DNA of 64,000 nucleotides from Streptomyces sp. Go-475 (GTDB taxonomy: Bacteria > Actinomycetota > Actinomycetes > Streptomycetales > Streptomycetaceae): assembly GCF_003330845.1 (NCBI RefSeq), contig NZ_CP026121.1:6057501-6121500 (forward strand), written 5' to 3'. The number at the start of each line of letters is the position of its first letter. Position 1 is the stretch's first letter. The position numbers and the translations under genes are program-made. Below the pieces are notes generated by a model. The model ran no database searches and was not told where the DNA came from. It saw nothing but the letters and a program-made list of their open reading frames with translations. Positions 27,315-39,200 of the stretch are shown piece by piece.

Positions 27315-27320
27315 TAGGAT
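27315..27320 (+). promoter_or_regulatory. -10 box TAGGAT before gatC
   Basis: TAGGAT lies 39 bp before the gatC ATG; TTCACG at 27290-27295 is a weak -35 with a 19-bp spacer. The short leader contains the AGAGGA ribosome binding site. Confidence 0.45.
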
Positions 27321-27359
27321 TGGGCCAAACCACATTCACTCACCCCAGAGGATCGCTGC

Positions 27360-27656
27360 ATGCCTGGCATCACGCGCGAGGAGGTCGCCCACCTCGCCCG
27401 GCTGGCGCGTCTGGAGCTGAAGCCCGAAGAGCTCGACCACTTCGCAGGCCAGCTGGACGACATCATCGGCGCGGTCGCCCGCGTCAGCGAGGTCGCCGAC
27501 CAAGACGTACCGCCGACCTCGCACCCGCTCCCGCTGACGAACGTCATGCGCCCGGACGAGGTCCGTCCCTCGCTCACCCCCGAGCAGGCGCTCTCCGGCG
27601 CCCCGGCCCAGGAGCAGCAGCGTTTCAAGGTGCCGCAGATCCTGGGGGAGGACTAA
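27360..27656 (+). CDS. gatC: Asp-tRNA(Asn)/Glu-tRNA(Gln) amidotransferase subunit C
   Basis: A 98-aa subunit that stabilises the GatA-GatB interface. Typical sequence: [22 protein letters not shown] at the N-terminus, [19 protein letters not shown], then the extended [28 protein letters not shown] belt that wraps the complex. First gene of the gatCAB operon; gatA starts 6 bp later. Confidence 0.96.
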   Translation: MPGITREEVAHLARLARLELKPEELDHFAGQLDDIIGAVARVSEVADQDVPPTSHPLPLTNVMRPDEVRPSLTPEQALSGAPAQEQQRFKVPQILGED

Positions 27657-27662
27657 CAAGCC

Positions 27663-29152
<1,490 letters not shown>

Positions 29153-29156
<4 letters not shown>

Positions 29157-29392
29157 GCGCACTGTCCAAGGCCAAGGGCTTCAAGAGCTCCAAGTCCGGT
29201 CTGTACATCTCGATGGCCACGTCGGCGTTCGGCGCCGTCGGTGTCTACAAGCAGATCAAGAAGGCCCGCGGAGACAACGACACGCTGCGGCTGATCGACG
29301 CCGTCGTGACCGGAGCGGCGGTCGTCACCAACCTGGCCATTCTCTACCGCGAGCTGAAGCGGCTGGGCGACGACGACGTCCTGCTGGGCTGA
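29153..29392 (+). CDS. 79-aa membrane protein inserted between gatA and gatB
   Basis: The GTG overlaps the gatA stop (GTGA). The protein starts [35 protein letters not shown] (basic head, then a hydrophobic helix), then a second helix [23 protein letters not shown] and the acidic end GDDDVLLG. gatB starts 15 bp later. In S. coelicolor I recall a hypothetical gene in the same slot. It is not a known amidotransferase subunit. Its conserved location suggests a membrane or adaptor role connected to the operon, or simple positional retention. Confidence 0.8.
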
Positions 29393-29407
29393 GAGGGAAG
29401 TTTCACC

Positions 29408-30922
29408 GTGACCACCACGACCGACCTGGTGTCGTACGAGGACGCACTCGCGTCGTACGACCCCGTCATGGGCCTCGAGGTCCATGTCGAACTCGGCACC
29501 AAGACCAAGATGTTCTGCGGCTGCTCGACCGCCCTCGGCCAGGACGCCAACACCCAGACCTGCCCGGTCTGCCTCGGCCTGCCCGGTGCGCTCCCGGTCG
29601 TCAACGCGACCGGCGTCGAGTCCGCCATCAAGATCGGCCTCGCGCTGAACTGCGAGATCGCCGAATGGTGCCGCTTCGCCCGGAAGAACTACTTCTATCC
29701 GGACATGCCGAAGAACTTCCAGACCTCCCAGTACGACGAGCCGATCGCCTTCAACGGCTACCTCGACGTGCAGCTGGAGGACGGCGAGACCTTCCGCGTG
29801 GAGATCGAGCGCGCCCACATGGAGGAGGACACCGGCAAGTCGACCCACGTCGGCGGCGCCACCGGCCGCATCCACGGCGCGTCCCACTCCCTGCTGGACT
29901 ACAACCGCGCCGGCATCCCGCTCATCGAGATCGTCACCAAGCCGATCGAGGGAGCGGGCGAGCGGGCCCCCGAGGTCGCGCGGGCCTACGTCCGTGAGCT
30001 GCGCGAGGTCATCCGGGCGCTCGGCGTATCCGAGGCCCGCATGGAGATGGGCCAGATGCGCTGCGACGTGAACCTGTCGCTGCGCCCGCACGGCACCGAG
30101 AAGTTCGGCACGCGTTCGGAGACGAAGAACGTCAACTCGCTGCGGTCCGTGGAGCGCGCGGCCCGCTACGAGATCCAGCGGCACGCGGCCGTGCTGTCCT
30201 CCGGCGGCACGATCATCCAGGAGACCCGGCACTTCCACGAGGACACCGGGTCGACGACCTCGGGCCGCGTGAAGGAGGAGGCCGAGGACTACCGGTACTT
30301 CCCGGAGCCCGACCTCGTCCCGGTGGCGCCGTCGCGTGAGTGGGTCGAGGAGCTGCGGGCCGGGCTGCCCGAGCTGCCGCTGGTCCGCCGCAACCGGCTC
30401 CGCGAGGAGTGGGGCATCAGCGGCACCGACATGCAGGCGATCCTCAACGCCGGTGCGCTGGAGCCGATCGTCGCCACGATCGAGGCCGGGGCGGACGCCG
30501 CCTCCGCCCGGAAGTGGTGGATGGGTGAGCTGGCCCGCAGCGCCAACGAGTCGGGCAAGGCGCTCGACGAGCTGGCGATCACCCCGGCGCAGGTGGCCCG
30601 GGTCACCGAGCTGGTGGCGAAGGGCGACCTGAACGACAAGCTGGCCCGCCAGGTCATCGAAGGCGTCCTCGCGGGCGAAGGCACCCCGGACGAGGTCGTC
30701 GACAAGCGCGGTCTGAAGGTCGTCTCCGACGAGGGCGCGCTGACGGCGGCCGTCGACGAGGCGATCGCCGGCAACCCGGGCGTCGCGGACAAGATCCGCG
30801 GCGGCAAGGTGGCCGCCGCCGGTGCACTCGTCGGGGCGGTCATGAAGGCGACCCGGGGCCAGGCCGACGCGGCGCGCGTCAAGGAGCTGATCCTGGAGAA
30901 GCTGGGCGTCAGCGAGGGCTGA
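29408..30922 (+). CDS. gatB: Asp/Glu-tRNA amidotransferase subunit B
   Basis: A 504-aa subunit that binds the mischarged tRNA and phosphorylates its side-chain carboxylate. Seen: [20 protein letters not shown] (start of catalytic domain), the zinc Cys pair [34 protein letters not shown], and RADV-type [10 protein letters not shown]. The C-terminal YqeY-like tail ([21 protein letters not shown]...) is complete. GTG start. A strong hairpin follows 21 bp after the stop. Confidence 0.97.
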   Translation: MTTTTDLVSYEDALASYDPVMGLEVHVELGTKTKMFCGCSTALGQDANTQTCPVCLGLPGALPVVNATGVESAIKIGLALNCEIAEWCRFARKNYFYPDMPKNFQTSQYDEPIAFNGYLDVQLEDGETFRVEIERAHMEEDTGKSTHVGGATGRIHGASHSLLDYNRAGIPLIEIVTKPIEGAGERAPEVARAYVRELREVIRALGVSEARMEMGQMRCDVNLSLRPHGTEKFGTRSETKNVNSLRSVERAARYEIQRHAAVLSSGGTIIQETRHFHEDTGSTTSGRVKEEAEDYRYFPEPDLVPVAPSREWVEELRAGLPELPLVRRNRLREEWGISGTDMQAILNAGALEPIVATIEAGADAASARKWWMGELARSANESGKALDELAITPAQVARVTELVAKGDLNDKLARQVIEGVLAGEGTPDEVVDKRGLKVVSDEGALTAAVDEAIAGNPGVADKIRGGKVAAAGALVGAVMKATRGQADAARVKELILEKLGVSEG

Positions 30923-30943
30923 GCCCCAGGCGGACGCGACAGA

Positions 30944-30971
30944 GGGGGTGCACCGAACCCGGTGCACCCCC
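30944..30971. terminator. 12-bp-stem hairpin after gatB
   Basis: GGGGGTGCACCG (30944-30955) pairs perfectly with CGGTGCACCCCC (30960-30971) around an AACC loop. It separates gatB from the convergent methyltransferase gene and can work in both directions. Confidence 0.8.
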
Positions 30972-30983
30972 CTTGTCATTCAC

Positions 30984-31787
30984 TCAGAGGCGGCGCCCCA
31001 CGACCCGGACGAAGCCCAGCGTGCCGCCCTGGTCGAGGCGCAGCATCTCGGCGCTCTGTCCGGCCATCCGGATGTGGAACTCGTCCGTGTGCTCCTCGGC
31101 GACGACCTCGCACCAGCGCAGCCAGTCGCGCCAGCCGTCCTCCAGCCAGTCCGCGGTCTCGACCTCCACGGCCCCGCTGCGGGTCCAGTGGCGCCGCCAC
31201 CAGCCGGCGGTGTGGAAGGACCAGAACCCGGGTTCCCAGTACGGCTTGAGGTGCTCCGGCGGCTCGACGCCGTCGATCTCCTCGCGCAGCGCCGGTACGA
31301 CGACCCCGATCCGCCCGCCCGGCTTCAGCAGCCGGGTCAGCTCGGGCAGGTACAGGTCGTCGGTGCCGAAGTAGTGGTAGGCGTCGACGGAGACGATCGC
31401 GTCGAAGCTGTTCTCGCCGAACGGCAGGTCGTGCGCCTCGGCGAGCACGGGCAGGACGCGGTCGGCGACGCCCGCCTCGGCGATGCGCCCGGCGTTCTCG
31501 CCGGGCTTGACCCACAGGTCGGCGGCGGTGACCCGGACGTCGTACTCCTTGGCGAGGAAGATCGACGTCATGGCGCGGCCGCAGCCCAGGTCGAGCACGC
31601 GCGAGCCGGGGCTCAGGGTGTCCAGCCCCAGGGCGGGGGCCAGCCACTCGAGCAGCCACAGCGCGTGCGGGCCCATCTGGTTCTCGATGGTCCAGCGGGC
31701 GTCGTAGCCGTTGCTGCGCGGGTAGCCGGGGTGGCTCACACGGTCAGCGAGGGGGATGTTCGAGGTCCGGGAAGTGATGTCCGACAT
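30984..31787 (-). CDS. SAM-dependent methyltransferase (class I)
   Basis: A 267-aa cytosolic protein. Motif I is SRVLDLGCGRAMTSIFLAKEY, motif II VTAADLW, acidic motif FGENSFDAIVSVDAYHYFG, and post-motif LKPGGRIGVVVPAL. The C-terminal half is rich in Trp (WSFHTAGWWRRHWTRSG, WLEDGWRDWLRW). It resembles small-molecule methyltransferases of the ubiE/cyclopropane-synthase-like group. Monocistronic. Substrate unknown. Confidence 0.82.
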   Translation of the reverse strand: MSDITSRTSNIPLADRVSHPGYPRSNGYDARWTIENQMGPHALWLLEWLAPALGLDTLSPGSRVLDLGCGRAMTSIFLAKEYDVRVTAADLWVKPGENAGRIAEAGVADRVLPVLAEAHDLPFGENSFDAIVSVDAYHYFGTDDLYLPELTRLLKPGGRIGVVVPALREEIDGVEPPEHLKPYWEPGFWSFHTAGWWRRHWTRSGAVEVETADWLEDGWRDWLRWCEVVAEEHTDEFHIRMAGQSAEMLRLDQGGTLGFVRVVGRRL

Positions 31788-31964
31788 CGGTGAACGGGCT
31801 CCTTGAGTCCTTGAGGAAGAAAGGGGATGCGTCGGAGCTCGGTCGGACCGTCAAACAATGCACCTGCTTCGGCCGGGCGGCGGGATGCCGCGGGCGTTCC
31901 TCGGACCAGCGGACGCTAACAGCCGGCGCCTGGGCCCCGCACCTGGGTTTCCCCGCCGACGCGC

Positions 31965-31970
31965 TACCGT
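31965..31970 (+). promoter_or_regulatory. -10 box TACCGT, leaderless start for next gene
   Basis: TACCGT ends 7 bp before the ATG at 31978, without an intervening ribosome binding site. Confidence 0.35.
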
Positions 31971-31977
31971 CTCGGCC

Positions 31978-32310
31978 ATGAGTGGACGCACTGATTCCGA
32001 CACCGATCCGGAGATAGCGGACTCGGAGGCGACCGCCGAGCAGGACGATGCCGAAGACCTCCTGGAAGACGCCCGCCGGGCCCGCTGGACCGCCGTCGGC
32101 ACCGGTGCCGTCCTGACGCTCGCGGGCCTGGCCGCGGCACTGCTCCGCCTCACCCGCTCCGCACCCGCCCTGGTCCCGGCGGCGTACGCCGCCGGAGCCG
32201 CCGTATGCGCCCTCGCCGCCGTGCTGGGCTTCCGCGGCCGGACCCGGCGGGCCCTGTGGCTGCTGATCGCCGGGGTGATGGTGATGGCGCTGGGGGACCA
32301 GTTCGACTGA
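31978..32310 (+). CDS. Three-helix membrane protein, unknown function
   Basis: A 110-aa protein. The first 35 residues are very acidic (TDSDTDPEIADSEATAEQDD), followed by an RRARW turn and three hydrophobic helices: AVGTGAVLTLAGLAAALL, LVPAAYAAGAAVCALAAVLGF and ALWLLIAGVMVMALGDQFD. No domain recognised. The layout predicts an acidic cytosolic N-terminus on a small membrane anchor. Neighbours give no functional link. Confidence 0.65.
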   Translation: MSGRTDSDTDPEIADSEATAEQDDAEDLLEDARRARWTAVGTGAVLTLAGLAAALLRLTRSAPALVPAAYAAGAAVCALAAVLGFRGRTRRALWLLIAGVMVMALGDQFD

Positions 32311-32468
32311 GTGCGCCCGCTGTGAATAAGCCCACGAAACAGACAAATGATCTCCTGAGCCTGCAAGAGTGATTTCGCATTGCTCATGCGTTCTTTGCGG
32401 GCTGTTCAGTTCACGGACGACTGCTCCCGGTCAAAGATCCACACAAAGCAACTCTGGGAGCACGTTTC

Positions 32469-34715
32469 GTGGCAGCCCTCGCACGTTGGTGTGTCCAACG
32501 CCGTCTGGTCACCGTTCTGCTGTGGCTCCTCGCCTTCGCGGGGGTCACCGCGGGCGCCGCCGTCGCCGGCACCACGTACTCGAACGACTACAAGGTCCCG
32601 GGCACCGAGTCCGGCCGCGCCACCGAACTGCTGCACGAGGGCTTCCCGCAGCTCGGCGGCGACAGCGACACCGTCGTCTGGCACACCGCGTCCGGCAGCG
32701 TCCGCGCCGCCGACGTCGAGCAGACGATGAGCCGCATGCTGGACCGGATAGAGAACCTGCCCGGCGTCGCCTCCGTGACCAGCCCCTACGACGGCCCGGG
32801 CACCGGCCGCGTCAGCCAGGACGGCCGCACCGCGTACGCCACGGTCACCTTCGACGACCAGGCCCAGGACATCGACAAGGGCGAGGCGCAGGCCGTCGTC
32901 GACACCGCGAAGAGCGCCGAGACCGACGGGCTCCAGGTGGAGCTCGGCGGCAGCGCCGTCGGGCTGACCCAGTCCTCCGGCGGGCACCTCGCGGAGATCG
33001 TCGGCGTGGCCGTCGCCGCGGTCGTGCTGTTCCTCGCCTTCGGCTCGCTCGCCGCCTCGCTGCTGCCCATCGCCACCGCCCTGGTCGGCGTCGGCACCGC
33101 CTACGCCGGGATCGCGCTGCTCGGGCACGCCATGACGGTCGCCGACTTCGCGCCCATGCTCGGCATGCTGATCGGGCTCGGCGTCGGCATCGACTACGCC
33201 CTGTTCATCGTGACCAGACACCGGCGCGGACTCAAACGCGGGCTGTCCGTCACGGAGGCGGCCACCAACGCCGTCGCGACCACGGGACGGGCCGTCGTCT
33301 TCGCGGGTGCCACCGTTTGCATCGCCCTGCTGGGCATGCTGATCCTGCGGCTGAGCTTCCTCAACGGCGTCGCCATCGCGGCCAGCCTGACCGTGGTCCT
33401 CACCGTCGCCGCGTCCGTGACGCTGCTGCCGTCCCTGCTGTCCTTCATCGGCATGCGCGCGCTCAGCCGCCGCGAGCGCCGACGGCTGGCGGAGCACGGG
33501 CCCGAGCCGGAGCTGCCCACCGGCTTCGCCGCCCGCTGGTCGGCGTTCGTGGAGCGCCACCCCAAGGTCCTCGGCGTGGTCGCCCTGGTCGTCATGGCCG
33601 TCCTCGCGCTGCCCACGTTCTCCCTGCACCTGGGCACCTCCGACCAGGGCAACGACCCGAAGACCGCCACCACCCGCCAGGCCTACGACCTGCTCGCCGA
33701 CGGCTTCGGCCCGGGCGTGAACGGCCCCCTCACCCTCGTCACGAAGGTCGACGGCGCCGAGGACAAGCTCGCCCTGGACAACCTCGACGGCACGCTCCAG
33801 GCCACCGAGGGCGTCGCCGCCGTCACGCCGGTGACGTTCGACTCCGGCGGCCACACGGCGTACCTGACCGTCGTACCGGAGTCCTCCCCGCAGTCGAAGC
33901 AGACCAGCGACCTCGTCGACCGGCTGCGCGACGAGGTGCTGCCGCGCGCCGAGGCGGGCACCTCCCTCGACGTGCAGGTCGGCGGCGTGACGGCGGGCTA
34001 CGACGACTTCGCCGACGTCATCGTCTCCAAGCTGCCCGTCTTCGTCGGGGTCGTGATCGGCCTGGGCTGCCTGCTGCTCCTGCTCGCCTTCCGGTCGATC
34101 GGCATCCCGCTGAAGGCCGCCGCGATGAACGTCGCCGCCGTGGCCTCCGCCTTCGGGGTGGTGGTCGCGATCTTCCAGTGGGGCTGGGGCAGCGAACTGC
34201 TCGGCCTCGGCAGCGCGGGGCCCATCGAGCCCTTCCTGCCCGTGATCATGGTGTCGGTGCTCTTCGGGCTCTCCATGGACTACCAGGTCTTCCTGGTCAG
34301 CCGGATGTACGAGGAGTGGCTGGAGACCGGCGACAACCGGCGGGCCGTCCGCGTCGGCTTGGCGGAGACCAGCCGGGTGATCAACTCGGCGGCGGTCATC
34401 ATGATCTCCGTCTTCCTCGCCTTCGTGCTCAGCGGCGACCGCGTGATCGCCATGTTCGGCATCGCCCTCGCGGCCGCCGTCGCCCTGGACGCCTTCGTCC
34501 TGCGCACACTCCTCGTCCCCGCCCTGATGCACCTCCTCGGCGGCGCCAACTGGTGGCTGCCCCGCTGGCTCGACAAGCGCATGCCGCGCATCAGCATCGA
34601 ACCGCCCGAGAGCCGTGCCGCCCATGAGAGGCTGGCCGCCGCGACGGACGCCGAGGTGGCGGACGTCCTGGCGGAGGAGGAGCGGCAGCGGGATGTACGC
34701 GATATCCCTGGGTGA
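32469..34715 (+). CDS. MMPL/RND family transporter
   Basis: A 748-aa protein with a GTG start and GGGAG upstream. Two RND halves, each with a large extracytoplasmic loop after the first helix and five more helices. The conserved cytoplasmic-proton-relay segments GVGIDYALFIVTRHRRGL and GLSMDYQVFLVSRMYEEW carry the Asp-Tyr pairs typical of MmpL proteins. Members export lipids, siderophores or antibiotics and may serve as drug efflux pumps. The stretch 32311-32468 upstream is relatively AT-rich and likely holds the promoter. Substrate unknown. Confidence 0.9.
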   Translation: MAALARWCVQRRLVTVLLWLLAFAGVTAGAAVAGTTYSNDYKVPGTESGRATELLHEGFPQLGGDSDTVVWHTASGSVRAADVEQTMSRMLDRIENLPGVASVTSPYDGPGTGRVSQDGRTAYATVTFDDQAQDIDKGEAQAVVDTAKSAETDGLQVELGGSAVGLTQSSGGHLAEIVGVAVAAVVLFLAFGSLAASLLPIATALVGVGTAYAGIALLGHAMTVADFAPMLGMLIGLGVGIDYALFIVTRHRRGLKRGLSVTEAATNAVATTGRAVVFAGATVCIALLGMLILRLSFLNGVAIAASLTVVLTVAASVTLLPSLLSFIGMRALSRRERRRLAEHGPEPELPTGFAARWSAFVERHPKVLGVVALVVMAVLALPTFSLHLGTSDQGNDPKTATTRQAYDLLADGFGPGVNGPLTLVTKVDGAEDKLALDNLDGTLQATEGVAAVTPVTFDSGGHTAYLTVVPESSPQSKQTSDLVDRLRDEVLPRAEAGTSLDVQVGGVTAGYDDFADVIVSKLPVFVGVVIGLGCLLLLLAFRSIGIPLKAAAMNVAAVASAFGVVVAIFQWGWGSELLGLGSAGPIEPFLPVIMVSVLFGLSMDYQVFLVSRMYEEWLETGDNRRAVRVGLAETSRVINSAAVIMISVFLAFVLSGDRVIAMFGIALAAAVALDAFVLRTLLVPALMHLLGGANWWLPRWLDKRMPRISIEPPESRAAHERLAAATDAEVADVLAEEERQRDVRDIPG

Positions 34716-35265
34716 CGACGCCGAACTGCGACCCCTGGAGCCCTGGCACGCCGGGGAGTTCCTGGCGCACCTGGAGCGGGGCCGGGAGTTCATCGGCCGG
34801 TACATCCCGTTCGGGACGACCGAGACCGACCTGATCTCGGCCCGGGCCAAGCTCCAGCTGTACGCCGACATGCGGGCCGCCGACACGGGGTCCCTGCACG
34901 GGCTGTGGCTGGACGGCACGCTCGTGGGCGGGGTGCTCTTCCTGAACTTCGACGCGGCGAACGGCACCTGCGAGGTGGGCTGCTGGCTGGAGCCCGCCGG
35001 GACCGGCCGGGGCCTGGTCACGCGCGCGATGCGGGTGCTGATCGACTGGGCGGTCGAACAGCGCGGCATCCACCGCGTCGAGTGGGTCGCCGCCTCGGGC
35101 AACCAGCCGAGCCTGAACGTGGCGCGGCGCCTCGGCATGACCCGCGACGGTGTGCGGCGCGAGGCCCACCACTACGGTGGCGTACGGCACGACCTCGAAG
35201 TCTGGTCCGTGCTGGCGCCCGAGTGGCGCGAGGCACGCGCGCGTGCCGGTCACAACGATCATTAA
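34693..35265 (+). CDS. GNAT acetyltransferase (RimJ/RimL type)
   Basis: A 190-aa protein beginning at the ATG at 34693 (MYAISLGDDAELRPLEPWHA), overlapping the MMPL gene by 23 bp and so translated with it. RimL-like features: REFIGRYIPF, EVGCWLEPAGTGRGLVTRAMRVLIDWAV (acetyl-CoA pyrophosphate loop GTGRG), HRVEWVAASGNQPSLNVARRLGM and the final GVRHDLEVWSVL. It acetylates an N-terminal amine or a small molecule; coupling with an efflux pump hints at a resistance role, which is only inference. Confidence 0.88.
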   Translation: MYAISLGDDAELRPLEPWHAGEFLAHLERGREFIGRYIPFGTTETDLISARAKLQLYADMRAADTGSLHGLWLDGTLVGGVLFLNFDAANGTCEVGCWLEPAGTGRGLVTRAMRVLIDWAVEQRGIHRVEWVAASGNQPSLNVARRLGMTRDGVRREAHHYGGVRHDLEVWSVLAPEWREARARAGHNDH

Positions 35266-35287
35266 GAGACTTCTCAGACAGCGACCC

Positions 35288-35293
35288 TACGGT
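35288..35293 (+). promoter_or_regulatory. -10 box TACGGT, leaderless start for next gene
   Basis: TACGGT ends 7 bp before the ATG at 35301; no ribosome binding site lies between. Confidence 0.35.
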
Positions 35294-35300
35294 GCGAGAC

Positions 35301-35849
35301 ATGGCAACGAACGCAGTGGACGAGACCGAGGCCACCGAGGCCACGACCGACGAGAAGGCGGTGGACACCACCAAGTCCGACGAGGTGCCCCAGACCGAGG
35401 TCCCGGCCCCGGCCGCGGCCCCGGAGACCGAGGCGGAGGCCAAGGAGGAGAGCTCCTACGGCGTCGGCCAGGGCGCCGGAGCCGTGGTCTCCGCCGCGCT
35501 GGGCGTCGTCTCGCTCACCGGCAGCTGGATGGGTACGGTCGCCGCCGCGCGCCAGAACCTCATCGGCCAGCTGGAGACCGCGCAGAACGCGAGCGTGGCC
35601 AAGCAGATCCAGGCGGTCTACGGCGACGCCTGGCAGACCACGGCCCTGTGGGGCGGCCTGTTCGCCCTGGTCGCCCTGATCGTCGGCGTCGCGGTGCTCG
35701 CCCGGCCGGCCTTCGGCACGCCCGGCCGGATCCAGGCCCCGTGGATCAAGTCCGTCGCCTGGGCGGGCGTCGCGCTCGGCGTCATCGGCCTGTTCCTGGC
35801 CGTCCTGAAGTACAGCGGCGTCCTGCTCGGACTGCCGTCCGCGAGCTGA
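35301..35849 (+). CDS. Three-helix membrane protein with acidic N-terminus
   Basis: A 182-aa protein. Residues 1-50 are acidic and Thr/Pro/Ala-rich (DETEATEATTDEKAVD...). The first hydrophobic segment is GAGAVVSAALGVVSLTGSWMG, then a polar loop RQNLIGQLETAQNASVAKQIQAVYGDAW, then WGGLFALVALIVGVAVLA and WAGVALGVIGLFLAVLKYSGVLL. No known domain recognised. A large imperfect hairpin follows. Confidence 0.75.
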   Translation: MATNAVDETEATEATTDEKAVDTTKSDEVPQTEVPAPAAAPETEAEAKEESSYGVGQGAGAVVSAALGVVSLTGSWMGTVAAARQNLIGQLETAQNASVAKQIQAVYGDAWQTTALWGGLFALVALIVGVAVLARPAFGTPGRIQAPWIKSVAWAGVALGVIGLFLAVLKYSGVLLGLPSAS

Positions 35850-35863
35850 GTCACCGCAGGTCC

Positions 35864-35916
35864 TGAGGGGTCTTAGGCCCTCCGTAAGCACCTTACGGAG
35901 GCCCTGAGGCCCCTCA
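35864..35916. terminator. Extended two-tier hairpin terminator
   Basis: The inner stem CCTCCGTAAG (35879-35888)/CTTACGGAGG (35892-35901) is perfect with a 3-nt loop. Outer arms TGAGGGG (35864-35870)/CCCCTCA (35910-35916) are also perfect, with short mismatched stretches between. It probably ends transcription of the gene at 35301. Confidence 0.7.
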
Positions 35917-36046
35917 CGCGTGTCTAAGGCCCCGCCCGCCTCCCAAGATGCGGAACTCTCCCGATGTGGCCGCCCCGCCTGGGAGACGAAGGTGGAGACA
36001 TCGCGGAGAAGCCTCTCCGTGACCGGCCTCTCACCAAGGACACGCC

Positions 36047-36232
36047 ATGTACGAGTACGAGCTCCAGCAGATGCGCACCGCCGACCTGATCCGCCGGGCC
36101 GAGCACGAGCGCCTCGTCCGCGCGGCCAGCCGCGCCCGCCGCGGCGCCCGCGGCGAAGCCGGCCAGGGCTCCGCCGAGCACGAGAGCCATAGCCGCCGCT
36201 TCCGCAGGCCCCGGTTCGCCCGGGCCGCGTGA
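36047..36232 (+). CDS. 61-aa basic protein upstream of the LAL regulator
   Basis: Starts MYEYELQQMRTADLIRRAEHERLVREA-like (helical, charged), followed by an Arg/Ala-rich, Ser/His-containing tail ending FARAA. AAGGA lies 8-12 bp upstream of the ATG. The stop overlaps the GTG of the next gene (GTGA). It has no recognisable domain; the charged helix could mediate protein contact. Retained coupling argues that it is a real gene. Confidence 0.6.
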   Translation: MYEYELQQMRTADLIRRAEHERLVRAASRARRGARGEAGQGSAEHESHSRRFRRPRFARAA

Positions 36233-39200
36233 ACCCCGGGGCGGGACCGGCCGACGCCGAGGCTGTTCCAGCCGGGGCGCCGGCCGGTCCCGTTGCCGTG
36301 CGTGAGGCGGCCGCGGCCGGTGCGGTGGCGCTGGGTACGGCGACCGCGGCCGGTGCCCCGACCCGGCGTCTGCGGAAATCCGGTGCCGCGTTGTCGGACC
36401 CGCATGCGATGCTCGGGGCCGTGGAAACCAGGTCCGTCAGTCCCGTGTTCGTCGGCCGTGCCGAGGAGTTGGGCACGCTGAGCGACGCCCTCCTGCGCTC
36501 CTGCGGGGGAGAACCGCAGGCGCTGCTCATCGGCGGGGAGGCCGGCGTCGGCAAGACCCGCCTGGTCGAGGAGTTCGCCGGCGCCGCCCGCCGCCGGGGA
36601 GCCGTGGTCGCGCTGGGCGGCTGCGTGGAGATCGGCGCCGACGGGCTGCCCTTCGCCCCCTTCTCCACCGCCCTGCGCGCCCTGCGCCGCGAACTCCCCG
36701 GCGAACTGGCCGCCGCGGCCGCCGGCCAGGAGGAGGAACTGGCCCGGCTGCTGCCCGAGCTGGGCGATTCCGCCACCGGGTGGCACGACGAGCACGGCAT
36801 GGCCCGCCTCTTCGAGCTCACCGCCCGCCTGCTGGAGCGCGTCGCCGCCGAGCACACCGTCGTCCTGGCCCTGGAGGACCTGCACTGGGCCGACGCCTCC
36901 ACCCGCCACCTGCTCACCTATCTCGTCCGCACCCTGCGCACCGGCCGCCTCGTCGTCCTCGGCACCTACCGCTCCGACGACATCCACCGCCGCCACCCCC
37001 TGAGGCCCCTGCTCGCCGAACTCGACCGGCTCCGCACGGTCCGCCGCCTCGAACTCGCCCGCTTCACCCGCGAGGAGGTGGGCCGCCAGATCGCCGGCAT
37101 CCTCGCCCACGAACCCGACCCCGACCAGGTCGACGCGATCTTCGAACGCTCCGACGGCAACGCCTTCTTCGTCGAGGAGCTGGCCGTCGCCGCCGGCGAG
37201 GGCTGCCGCACGGGCCTGACCGACTCCCTGCGCGATCTGCTGCTCGTCCGCGTGGAGGGGCTGCCGGAGACCGCCCAGCAGGTCGCCCGGATCGTCGCCG
37301 AGGGCGGCTCCACCGTCGAGCACCGGCTGCTGGCCGCTGTCGCGGGGCTGGCCGAGGACGACCTCATCGAGGCGCTGCGGGCCGCCGTGAACGCCGGCAT
37401 CCTCACCCCCGCGCCCGGCGGTGACGGCTACCGCTTCCGCCACTCCCTGGTCCGCGAGGCCGTCAGCGACGACCTGCTCCCCGGGGAGCGCTCCCGCCTC
37501 AACCGCCGCTGCGCCGAAGCGCTGGAGGCCGACCCGACGCTCGTCCCCGCCGACCAGCGGGCGACCCGCCTGGCCAGCTACTGGTACCACGCCCACGACG
37601 CCGCCAAGGCCCTGCCCGCCGTCCTCGACGCCGCCGTCGAGGCCCGTCGCCGCCACGCCTACGCCGAGCAGCTGCGGCTGCTGGAGAGGGCGATGGAACT
37701 GTGGGACGCCGCCCCCGACGCCGTACGCGACACCCTGCGCCCCGTCGACTACGCCGAGGCCTACCCTCCCTCACCGCCCGAACGGCGCGGGGCGACCTCC
37801 GGCGGCGACCCGGCGACCACGGCCCTGCGCCACCTGGACCTGCTGGCCGAGGCCGCCGTCGCCGGACGGCTCTGCGGGGAGCGCGAACGCGCCCTGAAGA
37901 TCACCAAGCGGGCGCTGCGCCTGCTGGACGACGCGGGCGACCCCCAGCGGACGGCCTGGTTCTGGATCCAGCGCTCCCGGCTGGTGCAGGGGCTCGCCCG
38001 CGGCGACGGCTGGCAGGAGATCGCCACCGCGCAGGACCTGGTCAGAGGCCTGCCCCCGTCCGAGGTGCACGCCGAGGTGCTGGCCACGGCCGCCCACTGG
38101 TCGATGCTCCACGAACCCGGACCCGAGGCCCTGACGGCCGCCGAGCGGGCCGTCGAGTACGCGCGCATGGTCGGCGCCGACGACATCGAGTCCCACGCCC
38201 GCCTCACCCTCGGCGGACTCATGGTCGACGCCGGGCAGATCGAGGCCGGGCTCACCCACATGTACGAGGTCAGGGACGAGGTGGTCGCCCGGGGGCTCGT
38301 GTCGGTCGTGGGCCGCAGCCATGTGAACCTGCCCTCCGTCCTGGAGGGCGTCGGCCGCTCCGAGGAGGCCGTCGGCATCCTGAACGAGGGCCTGCGGCTC
38401 ACGGAGAAGATGGGCCTGCGCGACGCCGAGGCCTGGATCTGGAGCAACCTCGCGGAATCCCTCATCTCCCTGGGCCGCTGGGACGAGGCGGCCGAGGCCG
38501 CGGGCAACGCCCAGCGGCGGGGCCAGACGGCCGGTCCGCACGGATCGGGCGCCAACAGCCTGGCGTTCCTCGCGCTCGCCCGCGGCCAGGTGTCCGAGGC
38601 GGCCCGGTATCTCGCCGAGGGCCGCGCCGCCTACGGGCCGCACGATCCCATGCCGCAGCACGACCTGCCGATCTCCTGCCTCACGATCGCCGTCGCCGTC
38701 GCCGAGGGCCGCCTCCCCGACGCCCGCGCCGAACTGGCCCGCACCCTGGAGTCCGGCTTCCCGCCCGGCACCCAGCGCTACGCCTGGCCCCTGCTGCTCG
38801 AAGCGGCCACCGCCGAGGCCGACGCCCGCGCGCTGCCCGCCGCGCGCGACGGCCGCGAGGAGGTGCTGGACCGCCTCTTCGACACGGTCAAGCGCCTCAC
38901 CACGAACGCGCCCGTCTGGCTCGCCCACGAGCACTGGGTCCGCGCCGAGCTCCAGCGCGCCGGGGGCCGGAACACCCCGGGCACCTGGTCGGAGGTGGTC
39001 ACCGCCTTCGAATCCCTGGAGCGGCCCTACGACCTCGCCCGCGTCCGGTACCGGCTGGCCGAGGCCCTGCTGGCGGAGGGCGGCGAGGACGAGCGCGGCC
39101 GTGCCGCGGAACTGCTCCGCCTCGCCGACGCCGTCGCCCGCCACCTCGGTGCCCGGCCGCTCGCCGACGCCGCCGGCGCGCTCGCCCGGCGCGCCCGCCT

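Noticed and set aside
36229..36420. Separate small gene covering the low-complexity head of the LAL regulator
   Set aside because: The frame continues without a stop into the ATPase domain, and no second start with a clear ribosome site was found. Left as start uncertainty.
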